Shown: one piece after another, positions 8,929-16,762 of the stretch
Layout: each line of letters starts with the position of its first letter
Numbering within the stretch: position 1 is the stretch's first letter
NCBI RefSeq assembly: GCF_017813365.1
Contig: NZ_JAGIZA010000005.1
Span: 248,001-312,000 of the forward strand
Length of the DNA: 64,000 bases
Direction: 5' to 3'
Source of the DNA: Roseomonas indoligenes
GTDB lineage: Bacteria; Pseudomonadota; Alphaproteobacteria; Acetobacterales; Acetobacteraceae
Made by a program: the position numbers and the translations under genes
Notes under the pieces: model-generated
What the model was told of the DNA's origin: nothing
Seen by the model: only the letters and a program-made list of their open reading frames with translations
The model's database searches: none

Positions 8929-10266
8929 TTACCGCTGGTTCGGGTTGAAATGTTTGGCGAGTGTATGGCCGTAGTTCGTGTAGCTCCGCTGGAACTGCGG
9001 CGCTTCCGCCGCGAAGCGGGTCACCTTCTGGGGCAGTCGCGTCTCGAACATGAAGGCCATGGTGCCCTCCAGCTTGTGCGGCTTCAACTCCGCCGCGCTG
9101 GCCTTCTCGAAGGCGTCCATGTCCGGGCCGTGCGGCAGCATGCAGTTGTGCAGGCTGAACCCGCCGGGGGTGAAGCCACCGCCGGTCTTGGCGTCGTACA
9201 CGCCCTCGATCAGCCCCATGAACTCGCTCATGACGTTCATGTGGTACCAGGGCGGCCGGAAGGTGTTCTCCGCCACCAGCCAGCGGTCGGGGAAGATCAC
9301 GAAGTCGATGTTCGCCGTGCCCGGCGTCTCGCTGGGCGAGGTGAGCACCGTGAAGATCGAGGGGTCGGCGTGGTCGAACAGCACCGGCCCGACAGGGGAG
9401 AAGCGGCGCAGGTCGTACTTGTAGGGCGCGTAGTTGCCGTGCCATGCCACCACGTCCAGCGGCGACTGCCCGATCTCCGTGCGCCAGAACGAGCCGCCTG
9501 ATTTCACGGTAAGCCGCGACGGCACCTCCCGGTCCTCATAGGCCGCGACGGGGGTGAGGAAGTCGCGCTGGTTCGCCAAGCAGTTCGCACCGATCGGCCC
9601 GCGCTCCGGCAGGGTGAATGCGCCGCCGTAGTTCTCGCACAGGTAGCCGCGCGCGGGGCCTTCCGGCACCTCCACGCGGATCTTCACACCGCGCGGGATC
9701 ACCGCGATCTCAGTCGGGCGCAGGTCGATGACGCCGAACTCCGTGGAGATCCGCAGGCCGCCCTGCTGCGGGACGAACATCATCTCCGCATCGGCGTTGT
9801 AGAAGTACTCATCCTCCATTGAGCGGGTGATGAGGTAGATATGCGCGCCCATGCCGGACTGGCTGCCGGCATCGCCCGCCGTGGTGATGGTGCGGATGCC
9901 CTCTAGGAAGGAGACCTTTCCCTCCGGCAGCGGCAGCGGATCCCAGCGCAGCGGGGAGAGCGGCAGATCCACCTCCGCGCAGGGCGCCGTGCGCCACAGC
10001 CCGGCATCCACCTTCTCGAAGGCGCCCCAATGCGCCACCGTCGGGCGGATGCGGTAGAGCCAGGACCGCTCATTCGTCGCGCGCGGCGCAGTGAAGGGCG
10101 ATCCGGAAAGCTGCTCGGCGTAGAGGCCGTAGGCGCAGCGCTGCGGCGAGTTGCGGCCAATGGGCAGGGCGCCCGGCAGGGCTTCGGTCTCGAAGCCGTT
10201 GCCGAAGCCCGGCATGTAGCCGGTCTCGTTGGTCGTGAGCGGCTGCGGACGGAACGGGGCGTTCAT
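8929..10266 (-). CDS. hmgA: Homogentisate 1,2-dioxygenase
   Basis: A 445-aa cupin-type Fe(II) dioxygenase that opens the ring of homogentisate to maleylacetoacetate. The N-terminal '[19 protein letters not shown]' is characteristic, and the iron ligands lie in '[12 protein letters not shown]' (His and Glu) and '[12 protein letters not shown]' (His). '[20 protein letters not shown]' is a further family block. The ATG at 10266 follows AAGGAG and starts the normal protein; a longer frame upstream has no support. It sits between the MBL-fold gene and fahA in one operon. Confidence 0.95.
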   Translation of the reverse strand: MNAPFRPQPLTTNETGYMPGFGNGFETEALPGALPIGRNSPQRCAYGLYAEQLSGSPFTAPRATNERSWLYRIRPTVAHWGAFEKVDAGLWRTAPCAEVDLPLSPLRWDPLPLPEGKVSFLEGIRTITTAGDAGSQSGMGAHIYLITRSMEDEYFYNADAEMMFVPQQGGLRISTEFGVIDLRPTEIAVIPRGVKIRVEVPEGPARGYLCENYGGAFTLPERGPIGANCLANQRDFLTPVAAYEDREVPSRLTVKSGGSFWRTEIGQSPLDVVAWHGNYAPYKYDLRRFSPVGPVLFDHADPSIFTVLTSPSETPGTANIDFVIFPDRWLVAENTFRPPWYHMNVMSEFMGLIEGVYDAKTGGGFTPGGFSLHNCMLPHGPDMDAFEKASAAELKPHKLEGTMAFMFETRLPQKVTRFAAEAPQFQRSYTNYGHTLAKHFNPNQR

Positions 10267-10280
10267 CGCAAGCTCCTTCT

Positions 10281-11261
10281 TTACCGGTCCAGTTCGGCGG
10301 ACTTCATCTCGGTGCCGTGCTCCAGCGCCTTCCACATCTCGACATCGCGCTCGGCGGTCCAGATACGTGGATGGTCCAGGCCCTTGGCCTCGTCATAGGC
10401 GCGGGAGACGTCGAAGGGCATGCAGTGCTCGAAGATCACCCAGTGCCCGTATTTCGGGCGCATGGCCGACATCGCCTCGTCGTAGACCTGCTTCAGCGAA
10501 TGCCCGGCCGCCACGCCCTTCTTCGCGATCCCGAAGAGGTCGGAGGTGAAATCCGCCGTGCCCTGCAGCCCCTCCTCGATCTTCTCAGGCGTGGTGAGGG
10601 AGGCACCGCGCCCCGGCACCAGCGCCACGGGCTTCAGCGCCCGGATCGCGTCCAGCGTGCCCGCCCAATCCGCGAAATGCGCGTCGCCGCAATAGGGGGT
10701 CGCCCCGTACTCCACGCTGTCGCCGGAGAAGAGCACGCGCTCCTCCGGCAGCCACACCACCGTGTCGCCGGCCGTGTGGGAACGGCCGATATGGATGATC
10801 TGCACCTCGCGCTTGCCGAGCCAGAGCGTCATCTTCTTGTGGAAGGTCACGTGCGGCCAGGTCAGGCCGGGGATGCTCTCCTTGCCCCGGAACAGGCGGG
10901 GGAAGCGGCCGATTTCGCTGTCCATGTCCTGCTGCCCACGCTCCACGATCAGGTCGCGCGTGACATCGGAAGCGATGATCTCCGCCCCCTCGTAGCCGGA
11001 AGCGCCGAGCACGCGCACGGCGTGGTAGTGCGAGAGGACGACATGCTTCACCGGCTTGTCCGTCACCGTCCGGATGCGCGCGATGACGTCGGCGGCCATG
11101 CGCGGCGTCGCCTGGGCGTCCACCACCAGCACGCTGTCGTCGCCGATCACCACGCCGGAATTCGGATCACCTTCGGCGGTGTAGCCGTAAAGGCCCGGGC
11201 CAAGTTCGTCGAAGGAGATGACCTTCTCGGCGAGGTCGTTGGTGCTGGCAAAACCGGACAT
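10281..11261 (-). CDS. Metallo-beta-lactamase-fold protein with altered metal site
   Basis: A 326-aa MBL-fold protein of unknown reaction. The usual HxHxDH motif reads H78-Y-H80-A-V82-R83, so the Asp and last His of the second metal site are replaced. H162 ('[12 protein letters not shown]') and D181 ('LFSGDSVE') are kept. This suggests one metal ion or a non-classical role. It lies 14 bp upstream of hmgA and just downstream of the DUF2783 and hydroxylase genes, so a role in aromatic acid breakdown, such as thioester or lactone hydrolysis, is an inference from context only. Confidence 0.8.
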   Translation of the reverse strand: MSGFASTNDLAEKVISFDELGPGLYGYTAEGDPNSGVVIGDDSVLVVDAQATPRMAADVIARIRTVTDKPVKHVVLSHYHAVRVLGASGYEGAEIIASDVTRDLIVERGQQDMDSEIGRFPRLFRGKESIPGLTWPHVTFHKKMTLWLGKREVQIIHIGRSHTAGDTVVWLPEERVLFSGDSVEYGATPYCGDAHFADWAGTLDAIRALKPVALVPGRGASLTTPEKIEEGLQGTADFTSDLFGIAKKGVAAGHSLKQVYDEAMSAMRPKYGHWVIFEHCMPFDVSRAYDEAKGLDHPRIWTAERDVEMWKALEHGTEMKSAELDR

Positions 11262-11275
11262 GCGGATATCCTTGT

Positions 11276-11503
11276 TCAGGCGCGGGCAGCGAGGATGGTA
11301 TCGTGCCCCGCCGGTTCAATGCCCTGCCGGGCCCGCGCCATCGCCTGGCGCAGCACGGCGGCATCGCCGATGTGGTTGGAGAGAAGCAGGATCAGGCGCG
11401 CATCGACCGCACGGCTCTGCTCCGGCGTCAGATCACCGTGCAGGGCGATCAGCGCTTCGTAGAAGTCGTCGGGCGAGGCAATGTTGGGCTTGGTGTTCAG
11501 CAT
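11276..11503 (-). CDS. DUF2783 small protein, possible hydroxylase coupling subunit
   Basis: A 75-aa acidic/helical protein beginning MLNTKPNIASPDDFYEAL. It fits the DUF2783 family and includes 'GDLTPEQSRAVDARLILLLSNHIGD'. The ATG at 11503 overlaps the end of the FAD hydroxylase gene by 7 bp, so the two are translationally coupled. In Pseudomonas putida U, 3-hydroxyphenylacetate 6-hydroxylase needs a flavoprotein (MhaA) plus a very small coupling protein (MhaB). Size and position here match that arrangement, but I cannot verify homology to MhaB. No membrane segment or signal peptide is present. Confidence 0.7.
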   Translation of the reverse strand: MLNTKPNIASPDDFYEALIALHGDLTPEQSRAVDARLILLLSNHIGDAAVLRQAMARARQGIEPAGHDTILAARA

Positions 11504-13098
11504 GCGGCCATCTCCGGCACTCGGGCGGTGGCGCGGTCCACCGCCGCCCGCAGCTTCGCGGGATTCAGGCGACGCCAGCGCGCGCAGACGTGCTGGTCCG
11601 GGCGGATCAGATAGGCGGTGCCGGGTCGCGCGTCGTAACGGCGCGCGGCAAGCCCCTGCGCATCCTCGCCGGGCGTCACGTTCACCACGCGAACCCCGTC
11701 CACCACCGGCGCAGCCTCGCCGAAGTGCAACAGGGTGAAGTCCCGGCCCAGCCGGTCCAGCAGCCATCCCCCGCCTTCCAGCGGCGCGTCCAGCGCGGGG
11801 GCGCCGGGCAGCATGGCACCCTCAAAGGCGTCTTCGTCCGGCGTGTTCAGCGGCGAATTCCGGTAGGTGCTGGGCAGGGACAGCCGGCCGCTGTTCACAA
11901 GCCGGCGCGCGAAGGCGCAGTCCTTCGCCAAGTCCAGCACCGCATCACGAAAGGCGCGGCTGGCCTCGTTCTTCGGCGTGATGAAGTCGGTTGAGCGGGT
12001 GGAGTTGAGGATATTCTCGTCCGCCGCCGCCACCCGCTCGCTGTCGTAGCTGTCCAGCAGCGCGTCCGGCGCCTCGCCGCGCAGCACAAGGGCCAGCTTC
12101 CAAGCGAGGTTCTCCGCATCCTGCACGCCGCTATTCGCGCCGCGCGCCCCGAAGGGCGAGACGCCGTGCGCGGAGTCCCCGGCAAACAGCACGCGCCCGT
12201 GCCGGAACCGCTCCATCCGCAGGCAGGAGAAGGTGTAGATGCTTACCCATTCCAGCTCGAACTCCGCGTCATGCCCCAGCAGGGCGCGCACGCGGGGGAT
12301 CACCCGCTCCGGCGCGCGCTCGGCCACCGGGTCGGCGTCCCAGCCCAGCTGGAAATCGATCCGCCACACCCCGTCCGGCTGGCTGTGCAGCAGCACGGAC
12401 TGATTCGGGTGGAAGGGCGGGTCGAACCAGAACCAGCGCTCGGCCGGAAAATCGGCCTTCATCCGCACATCGGCGATGAGAAAGCGGTCGCGGAAGCTGC
12501 GCCCCTTGCTCTCCAGCCCCATCGCGCGGCGGATCGGTGAGCGCGCGCCGTCCGCGGCCACCAGGTAATCGGCGGAAAGCCTGTACTCGCCCTCCGGCGT
12601 CTCGACCGTCAGCGTCACGGCCTCCGCGGATTGCGAGACGGCCGTGACCTTGTTCTGCCAGCGGATCTCGATATTCGGCAGCGCCTGGGCGCGCTCCAGC
12701 AGGAAGCCTTCGACATAGTATTGCTGGAGATTGATGAAGGCCGGCCGCCGATGACCGCCTTCCGGCAACAGGTCGAAGGAGTACACGGGATCGGCGCGGT
12801 GAAAGACCCGCCCGAGGTTCCAGGTGACGCCCTTCTCCACCATCGCTTCGCCGCAACCCAGCCGATCGAAGATTTCCAGCGTGCGCTTGGCGAAGCAGAT
12901 CGCGCGGGATCCGCTGGAGAGGGAGCGGTCGTCGTCCAGCAGCAGCACGCGCTGTCCGGCCTGCGCCAGGTCGATCGCGGCGGCCAGCCCCACCGGGCCC
13001 GCGCCCACGACCACCACCGGGTGCCGCGCGGCGGAGCCCGCCGACTGGTCCGGCGAGCGGCGGTAGTCGAAGCGGAGCGACTGGTAGTCGACGTGCAA
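11497..13098 (-). CDS. FAD-dependent aromatic hydroxylase (MhaA/MhpA-like)
   Basis: Class A flavoprotein monooxygenase of about 533 aa that would hydroxylate an aromatic acid with NAD(P)H and O2. It shows the N-terminal FAD fold 'VVVGAGPVGLAAAIDLAQAG', the DG motif 'VAADGARSPIRRAMG', the GD motif 'VLFAGDSAHGVSPFGARGAN', and a C-terminal thioredoxin-like domain ending near 'RPDQHVCARW'. I place the start at the TTG at 13098 because GGAGGAG sits 6 bp upstream. The longer ATG frame from 13173 would run through the putative operator. Feeding the homogentisate pathway makes 3-hydroxyphenylacetate 6-hydroxylation the best guess; 3-hydroxyphenylpropionate-type substrates remain possible. Confidence 0.82.
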   Translation of the reverse strand: MHVDYQSLRFDYRRSPDQSAGSAARHPVVVVGAGPVGLAAAIDLAQAGQRVLLLDDDRSLSSGSRAICFAKRTLEIFDRLGCGEAMVEKGVTWNLGRVFHRADPVYSFDLLPEGGHRRPAFINLQQYYVEGFLLERAQALPNIEIRWQNKVTAVSQSAEAVTLTVETPEGEYRLSADYLVAADGARSPIRRAMGLESKGRSFRDRFLIADVRMKADFPAERWFWFDPPFHPNQSVLLHSQPDGVWRIDFQLGWDADPVAERAPERVIPRVRALLGHDAEFELEWVSIYTFSCLRMERFRHGRVLFAGDSAHGVSPFGARGANSGVQDAENLAWKLALVLRGEAPDALLDSYDSERVAAADENILNSTRSTDFITPKNEASRAFRDAVLDLAKDCAFARRLVNSGRLSLPSTYRNSPLNTPDEDAFEGAMLPGAPALDAPLEGGGWLLDRLGRDFTLLHFGEAAPVVDGVRVVNVTPGEDAQGLAARRYDARPGTAYLIRPDQHVCARWRRLNPAKLRAAVDRATARVPEMAAC

Positions 13099-13155
13099 GT
13101 CCGACTCCTCCGGGTTCCGGCCACCTTGCCCATCGACGGGCGGGGCCTGGATGTT

Positions 13156-13184
13156 ATGATCACGAGGTATCATCTCATCTGAGA
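13156..13184. promoter_or_regulatory. Candidate MarR operator in divergent gap
   Basis: Two adjacent inverted repeats lie between the divergent hydroxylase and marR genes: ATGAT-N8-ATCAT (13156-13173) and TCTCA-TC-TGAGA (13173-13184). A TATGAT hexamer at 13155-13160 could be the -10 box of the rightward marR promoter and overlaps the first repeat. MarR proteins usually bind palindromes that overlap such divergent promoters, so autoregulation plus control of the homogentisate operon is the natural inference. Confidence 0.5.
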
Positions 13185-13202
13185 CGATTCAAGAGGCACG
13201 CC

Positions 13203-13679
13203 ATCGACACCCCCGAGCCCCCGCCCCTCCGCCTCGCGGAGTTCCTGCCCTACCGGATCTCCGTGGCGGCCGAGAGCGTCAGCCGCGCCTTCGCCGCCCG
13301 CTACGAGGCGGAGTTCGGCCTCTCCATCCCAGAATGGCGGGTCATGGCCGTGCTGGGCGAGGGCGCGCCCCTCTCCACCCAGGCGGTAATCGCGGCAACC
13401 GAGATGGACCGGGTGAAGGTCAGCCGCGCCGTGATCCGCCTGGCCGATAAGGGGCTGGTGGCCCGCGCTCCGCACCCCGAGGACCAGCGAGCCCAGGTGC
13501 TGAGCCTCGCGCCGCGAGGCGAGGCACTCTACCGCCGCATCGTCCCCCGCGCCCATGGGCTACAAGCGGAACTGGCCGAGGCGCTGACGCCGCAGGAGAT
13601 CGCAGCGCTCGGCGGCATGCTGGAGAAGCTGCGCCGGCGCGCCTCACGCCTGCTGGGCGAGGATGGCGGCGCGGGCTGA
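13203..13679 (+). CDS. MarR-family transcriptional regulator
   Basis: A winged-helix regulator, probably controlling the divergent aromatic/homogentisate operon. The DNA-binding part is 'GLSIPEWRVMAVLGEG', then 'LSTQAVIAATEMDRVKVSRAV' in two parts (recognition helix) and the wing 'KGLVARAPHPEDQRAQVLSL'. The first canonical start in frame is GTG 13263 (138 aa), but that would cut off residues that look like the family's first helix ('LRLAEFLPYRISVAAESV'). The frame is open further up, and AAGAGG precedes an ATC codon at 13203 by 7 bp. I therefore give 13203 as the likely start, possibly a rare ATC initiation or a sequence error. Confidence 0.82.
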   Translation: MDTPEPPPLRLAEFLPYRISVAAESVSRAFAARYEAEFGLSIPEWRVMAVLGEGAPLSTQAVIAATEMDRVKVSRAVIRLADKGLVARAPHPEDQRAQVLSLAPRGEALYRRIVPRAHGLQAELAEALTPQEIAALGGMLEKLRRRASRLLGEDGGAG

Positions 13680-13727
13680 CGGGCGGCATCCTTCTTGCGG
13701 TGCGCGTCCCGGCGCGGAGGGTTGAAC

Positions 13728-14975
13728 ATGCGGATCGCGGTCATCGGCAACGGCATCGTCGGCAGCTGCTGCGCGGCCTGGCTTCAGCGGGACGGGCATG
13801 AGGTGACATTCATCGACCCGCTCGGCCCCGCCGAGGCGACGTCCTTCGGCAATGCCGGCTCCCTCTCCCCCTCCGCCTGCCTGCCGGTGGGAATGCCGGG
13901 GATGTGGAGAAAGGTGCCGCGCTGGCTCCTGGACCCGCTGGGCCCGCTCTCCGTCCGCTGGCGCTACGCGCCGATGGTCGCGCCCTGGCTGGCCCGCTTC
14001 CTCCGCGCGAGCGAGCCGCGGGAGGTGGTGCGGATCGCCACCGCCCTCCGCAACCTCCTGGCGCCGATCTTTGAGTGCTACGAGCCGATCCTGCAGCGCG
14101 CCGACGCCATCGGCCTCGTGAACCGCGGCGGCTGCCTCTACGTCTATTCCGGGCCGGAGGCCGCGCGGCAGTGGCAATGGGGCATGAACCTCCGCCGCTC
14201 CCTCGGGGTGGAACTGCGCGACGTGGGGGAGGAGGAGCTGGCGGCGCTGGAGCCGGACCTGCGCGGCCGCTTCCGCTTCGGCATCCTGGCGCCGGAAAAC
14301 GGCTCCACCACCGATCCCGCCGCCCTCACCCGCGCCATCTTCGCCCGCTGCGTCGCGGATGGCGCGACCACGGTCCGCAGGCGCGCCAAGGGTTTCCGCA
14401 TGAACGGCCACCACGTCGCCGCCGTGCGGACCGAGGGCGGGCCTGAGGTGGAGTGCGACGGCGTCGTGCTCGCCGGCGGCGCCTGGTCCGCGAAGCTGGC
14501 GCGGCAGCTCGGCCCCGCCATCCCGCTGGAGACGCAGCGCGGTTACCACGTCACCGTCGCCAGCAACAACCTGGCGCTGCGGCACACCGTGATGGCGGTG
14601 GAGCACAACATGATGGTGAACCCCATGGGCATGGGCCTCCGCCTCGCCGGCTCGGTGGAGTTCGCGGGGCTGGAGGCGCCGCCGGACTACGCCCGGGCCG
14701 ATGTCCTTCTGACACGCGCGAAGGACATGTTCCCCCACCTCGACACCGCCCGGACCAGCCAGTGGATGGGGCACCGCCCCTGCCTTCCGGACAGTCTGCC
14801 GGTGATCGGCGCGGCACCCCGGGCGGAGAACGCCTGGTTCGCCTTCGGCCATGGCCATGTCGGCATGTGCGGCGCGGCCAGCACGGGGCGGGAAGTGGCG
14901 AACCTCGTCGCCGGGCGCGCGCCGGGGCTGGACCTTTCCCCCTTCTCCCCCACCCGCTTCCGGCGGGCTGCCTGA
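13728..14975 (+). CDS. FAD-dependent D-amino-acid dehydrogenase-like oxidoreductase
   Basis: A 415-aa DAO-fold flavoprotein resembling DadA. It has the N-terminal dinucleotide fold 'IAVIGNGIVGSCCAAWLQRDG' (first 25 residues), 'ATSFGNAGSLSPSA' near residue 45, and a C-terminal FAD-contact region 'SLPVIGAAPRAENAWFAFGH'. It would oxidise a D-amino acid or other secondary amine, passing electrons to the membrane chain. The ATG at 13728 has GGAGG upstream. It lies 48 bp after marR on the same strand and is followed by a TctC-like gene 62 bp on, perhaps as one unit. The substrate is not known. Confidence 0.82.
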   Translation: MRIAVIGNGIVGSCCAAWLQRDGHEVTFIDPLGPAEATSFGNAGSLSPSACLPVGMPGMWRKVPRWLLDPLGPLSVRWRYAPMVAPWLARFLRASEPREVVRIATALRNLLAPIFECYEPILQRADAIGLVNRGGCLYVYSGPEAARQWQWGMNLRRSLGVELRDVGEEELAALEPDLRGRFRFGILAPENGSTTDPAALTRAIFARCVADGATTVRRRAKGFRMNGHHVAAVRTEGGPEVECDGVVLAGGAWSAKLARQLGPAIPLETQRGYHVTVASNNLALRHTVMAVEHNMMVNPMGMGLRLAGSVEFAGLEAPPDYARADVLLTRAKDMFPHLDTARTSQWMGHRPCLPDSLPVIGAAPRAENAWFAFGHGHVGMCGAASTGREVANLVAGRAPGLDLSPFSPTRFRRAA

Positions 14976-15037
14976 CGGGAGAGGCGGGCGGCCCGGTTCC
15001 TGCAATCATCCGAACCGTCCTGCAGGAGGCCCGGCCG

Positions 15038-16027
15038 ATGATCCCGCCCCTTCCCCGTCGCGCCCTGGCGCTCGGCGCATTCGCGATCGCCACCTCGGGC
15101 ACCGCGCCGGGGACGGCGCGGGCGCAGGCCTGGCCCGTGAAGCCCGTGCGGATCGTCGTGCCCTTCCCGCCGGGCGGCAGCACGGATGTCCTGGCGCGCC
15201 GGCTGGCCGAACGGATGTCGCCCGCACTCGGGCAGCCCGTGCTGGTCGAGAATCGCCCGGGCGCCGGCGGGACCACGGGCGCCGACTACGTGTCCAAGTC
15301 GCCGCCGGACGGGCACACGCTGCTGATGGGTGTGACGGGCAGCAACGCCATCGCCGCCAGCCTCTTCCCTAACCTGCCCTACGACCCCGTCGCGGGCTTC
15401 TCCCCGGTTTCCCGCGTCGTCTCGGCGCCGCTCGTCGTGGTGGTGAACCCGGCCATGGGGGTGAACGACCTGGCGGCCTTCGTCGCGGCGGCGAAGGCTG
15501 CTCCCGGCGCGGTCACCTACGCCACCCCGGGCAACGGCACCTCCATGCACCTGACCGGGGTGATGTTCGCCCTCGCGGCCGGGCTCGATCTGACCCACGT
15601 GCCCTATCGCGGCTCAGCCCAGGCCGTGACGGACCTGATGGCGGGGCTGGTGAAGTCCTCCTTCGCGGACCTGCTGGTGATCCTGCCCCATCTCCGGGCT
15701 GGCTCGGTGAAGGCCCTGGCCGTGACGGGCGACTCGCGCCACCCACTGCTGCCGGCGGTGCCGACCGTGGCGGAATCCGGACTGCCGGGCTTCCAGGCAG
15801 AGTCCTGGCAGGGCCTCTTCGCCCCGCCCAGCACCTCCCCGGCGCTCCTGGCCCGGCTGCACGCCGAGGTCGCCGCGGCCATGCAGGCCCCCGAGATCCG
15901 CGACGCCTTCGTCGCCCAGGGATTCCGGGTGGAAGCGACGGAGCCGGCCGACTTCGCCCGTTTCGTGAAGGCGGAGGTCGCAAAATGGGGACAGGTGGTG
16001 AAGGAAGGGGGCGTTCGGCTGGACTGA
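15038..16027 (+). CDS. TctC/Bug-family solute-binding protein
   Basis: A 329-aa periplasmic binding protein. The signal peptide ends at about 'PGTARAQAWPVKPV', followed by the family signature 'VPFPPGGSTDVLARRLAERM' and 'DLTHVPYRGSAQAVTDLM'. The ATG at 15038 follows AGGAGG closely. There are no TctA/TctB genes nearby, so it must work with membrane subunits encoded elsewhere or in sensing. It may be co-transcribed with the preceding amino-acid oxidase-like gene. The ligand is unknown. Confidence 0.87.
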   Translation: MIPPLPRRALALGAFAIATSGTAPGTARAQAWPVKPVRIVVPFPPGGSTDVLARRLAERMSPALGQPVLVENRPGAGGTTGADYVSKSPPDGHTLLMGVTGSNAIAASLFPNLPYDPVAGFSPVSRVVSAPLVVVVNPAMGVNDLAAFVAAAKAAPGAVTYATPGNGTSMHLTGVMFALAAGLDLTHVPYRGSAQAVTDLMAGLVKSSFADLLVILPHLRAGSVKALAVTGDSRHPLLPAVPTVAESGLPGFQAESWQGLFAPPSTSPALLARLHAEVAAAMQAPEIRDAFVAQGFRVEATEPADFARFVKAEVAKWGQVVKEGGVRLD

Positions 16028-16050
16028 AGCGCCGCAAATCGCTCGGCTGT

Positions 16051-16076
16051 GGAAGCCATGTGCGCCGCCGGGCGTT
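16051..16076 (+). promoter_or_regulatory. Possible EcfG-type stress promoter of the nepR-like gene
   Basis: GGAAG (16051-16055), 17 bp, then CGTT (16073-16076), 32 bp before the nepR-like start. The alphaproteobacterial general-stress sigma factor EcfG recognises GGAAC-N16/17-CGTT, so this differs at one base of the -35 box. nepR genes are commonly under EcfG control. Confidence 0.5.
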
Positions 16077-16107
16077 TTCAAATGCGAATCAATCTTACGA
16101 GGGCCGC

Positions 16108-16317
16108 ATGCCAACACGCCCTGCCAAGTCCACTGGGCGATCCGAGTCCGCCGACCCCTTCGACCTCTGGCTCCGCCGCAGCCTGCACGAGAACTGGGAC
16201 GCCGCCCTGAACGAGCGCGTACCGGACGACCTGTTGCGCCTGTTCAGCGACGACCGCGTGGAGTGGGAATCGATGAAGGCGCGCTGGCTTGCCGCCGATC
16301 CCCGACGGGACCCCTGA
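16108..16317 (+). CDS. NepR-like anti-sigma factor (short)
   Basis: A 69-aa soluble protein. The core 'LRRSLHENWDAALNERVPDDLLRLF' (two overlapping helices, residues 23-47) resembles the NepR signature in which an amphipathic helix is followed by an 'xxPVPDRxLxLL' helix. In alphaproteobacteria NepR holds EcfG inactive until phosphorylated PhyR binds it. No phyR or ecfG gene is adjacent, which is unusual, so this may be a second NepR copy. The start ATG 16108 follows a weak GAGG. The gene runs convergently into the next small gene. Confidence 0.55.
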   Translation: MPTRPAKSTGRSESADPFDLWLRRSLHENWDAALNERVPDDLLRLFSDDRVEWESMKARWLAADPRRDP

Positions 16318-16323
16318 TCCTCG

Positions 16324-16617
16324 TCAGTGCCGCCCGGACGTGCGGGGCGAGCGCCGAGAGGCGGCGATCCGGTCCAGCATCCGGGTGGCGAAGTGGCTGG
16401 CATCCTCTAGCCGGGGCGCGCCGGAGGGAGTCTCCCCGATTCCACCCGCCGCCGCCTCCGAGCTCTTCGCCACGAAGACGAGCATGGAGACAACCTCCTC
16501 GAAATCCTCCTGGGGAAGACGGGCGGCGATGGCCGCCACCGTCATCTCCAGAACCAGAAGGCGCACCTCGGCGTCCCCGGCCACGTCGACATCGGGTAGC
16601 CCGACCTGGGTGGACAC
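16324..16617 (-). CDS. Hypothetical protein, 97 aa
   Basis: Small soluble acidic protein starting at GTG 16617 with a G-rich stretch as a weak ribosome-binding site. The middle 'LVLEMTVAAIAARLPQEDF' is predicted helical and the C-terminus is basic ('SRRSPRTSGRH'). I do not recognise a family. It converges on the nepR-like gene with 6 bp between stops. Codon use resembles that of neighbours, which supports it being real. Confidence 0.5.
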   Translation of the reverse strand: MSTQVGLPDVDVAGDAEVRLLVLEMTVAAIAARLPQEDFEEVVSMLVFVAKSSEAAAGGIGETPSGAPRLEDASHFATRMLDRIAASRRSPRTSGRH

Positions 16618-16762
16618 CTACAACCCCCGCGCGATGACTAACACAGCTTAAGGTGGTAATTGCGTTCGGCGCAAGCGGAACGAAAGCCACCCCCGCCGCA
16701 GGGCTTTGGCCGAGTGGACCCGTCCGGCCTAATCTGCGCCCCGATCGGGTGACGGAGCGGGC

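Noticed and set aside
16688-16720. Second EcfG promoter (GGAAC near 16678)
   Set aside because: No CGTT-like -10 box follows at 16-17 bp.
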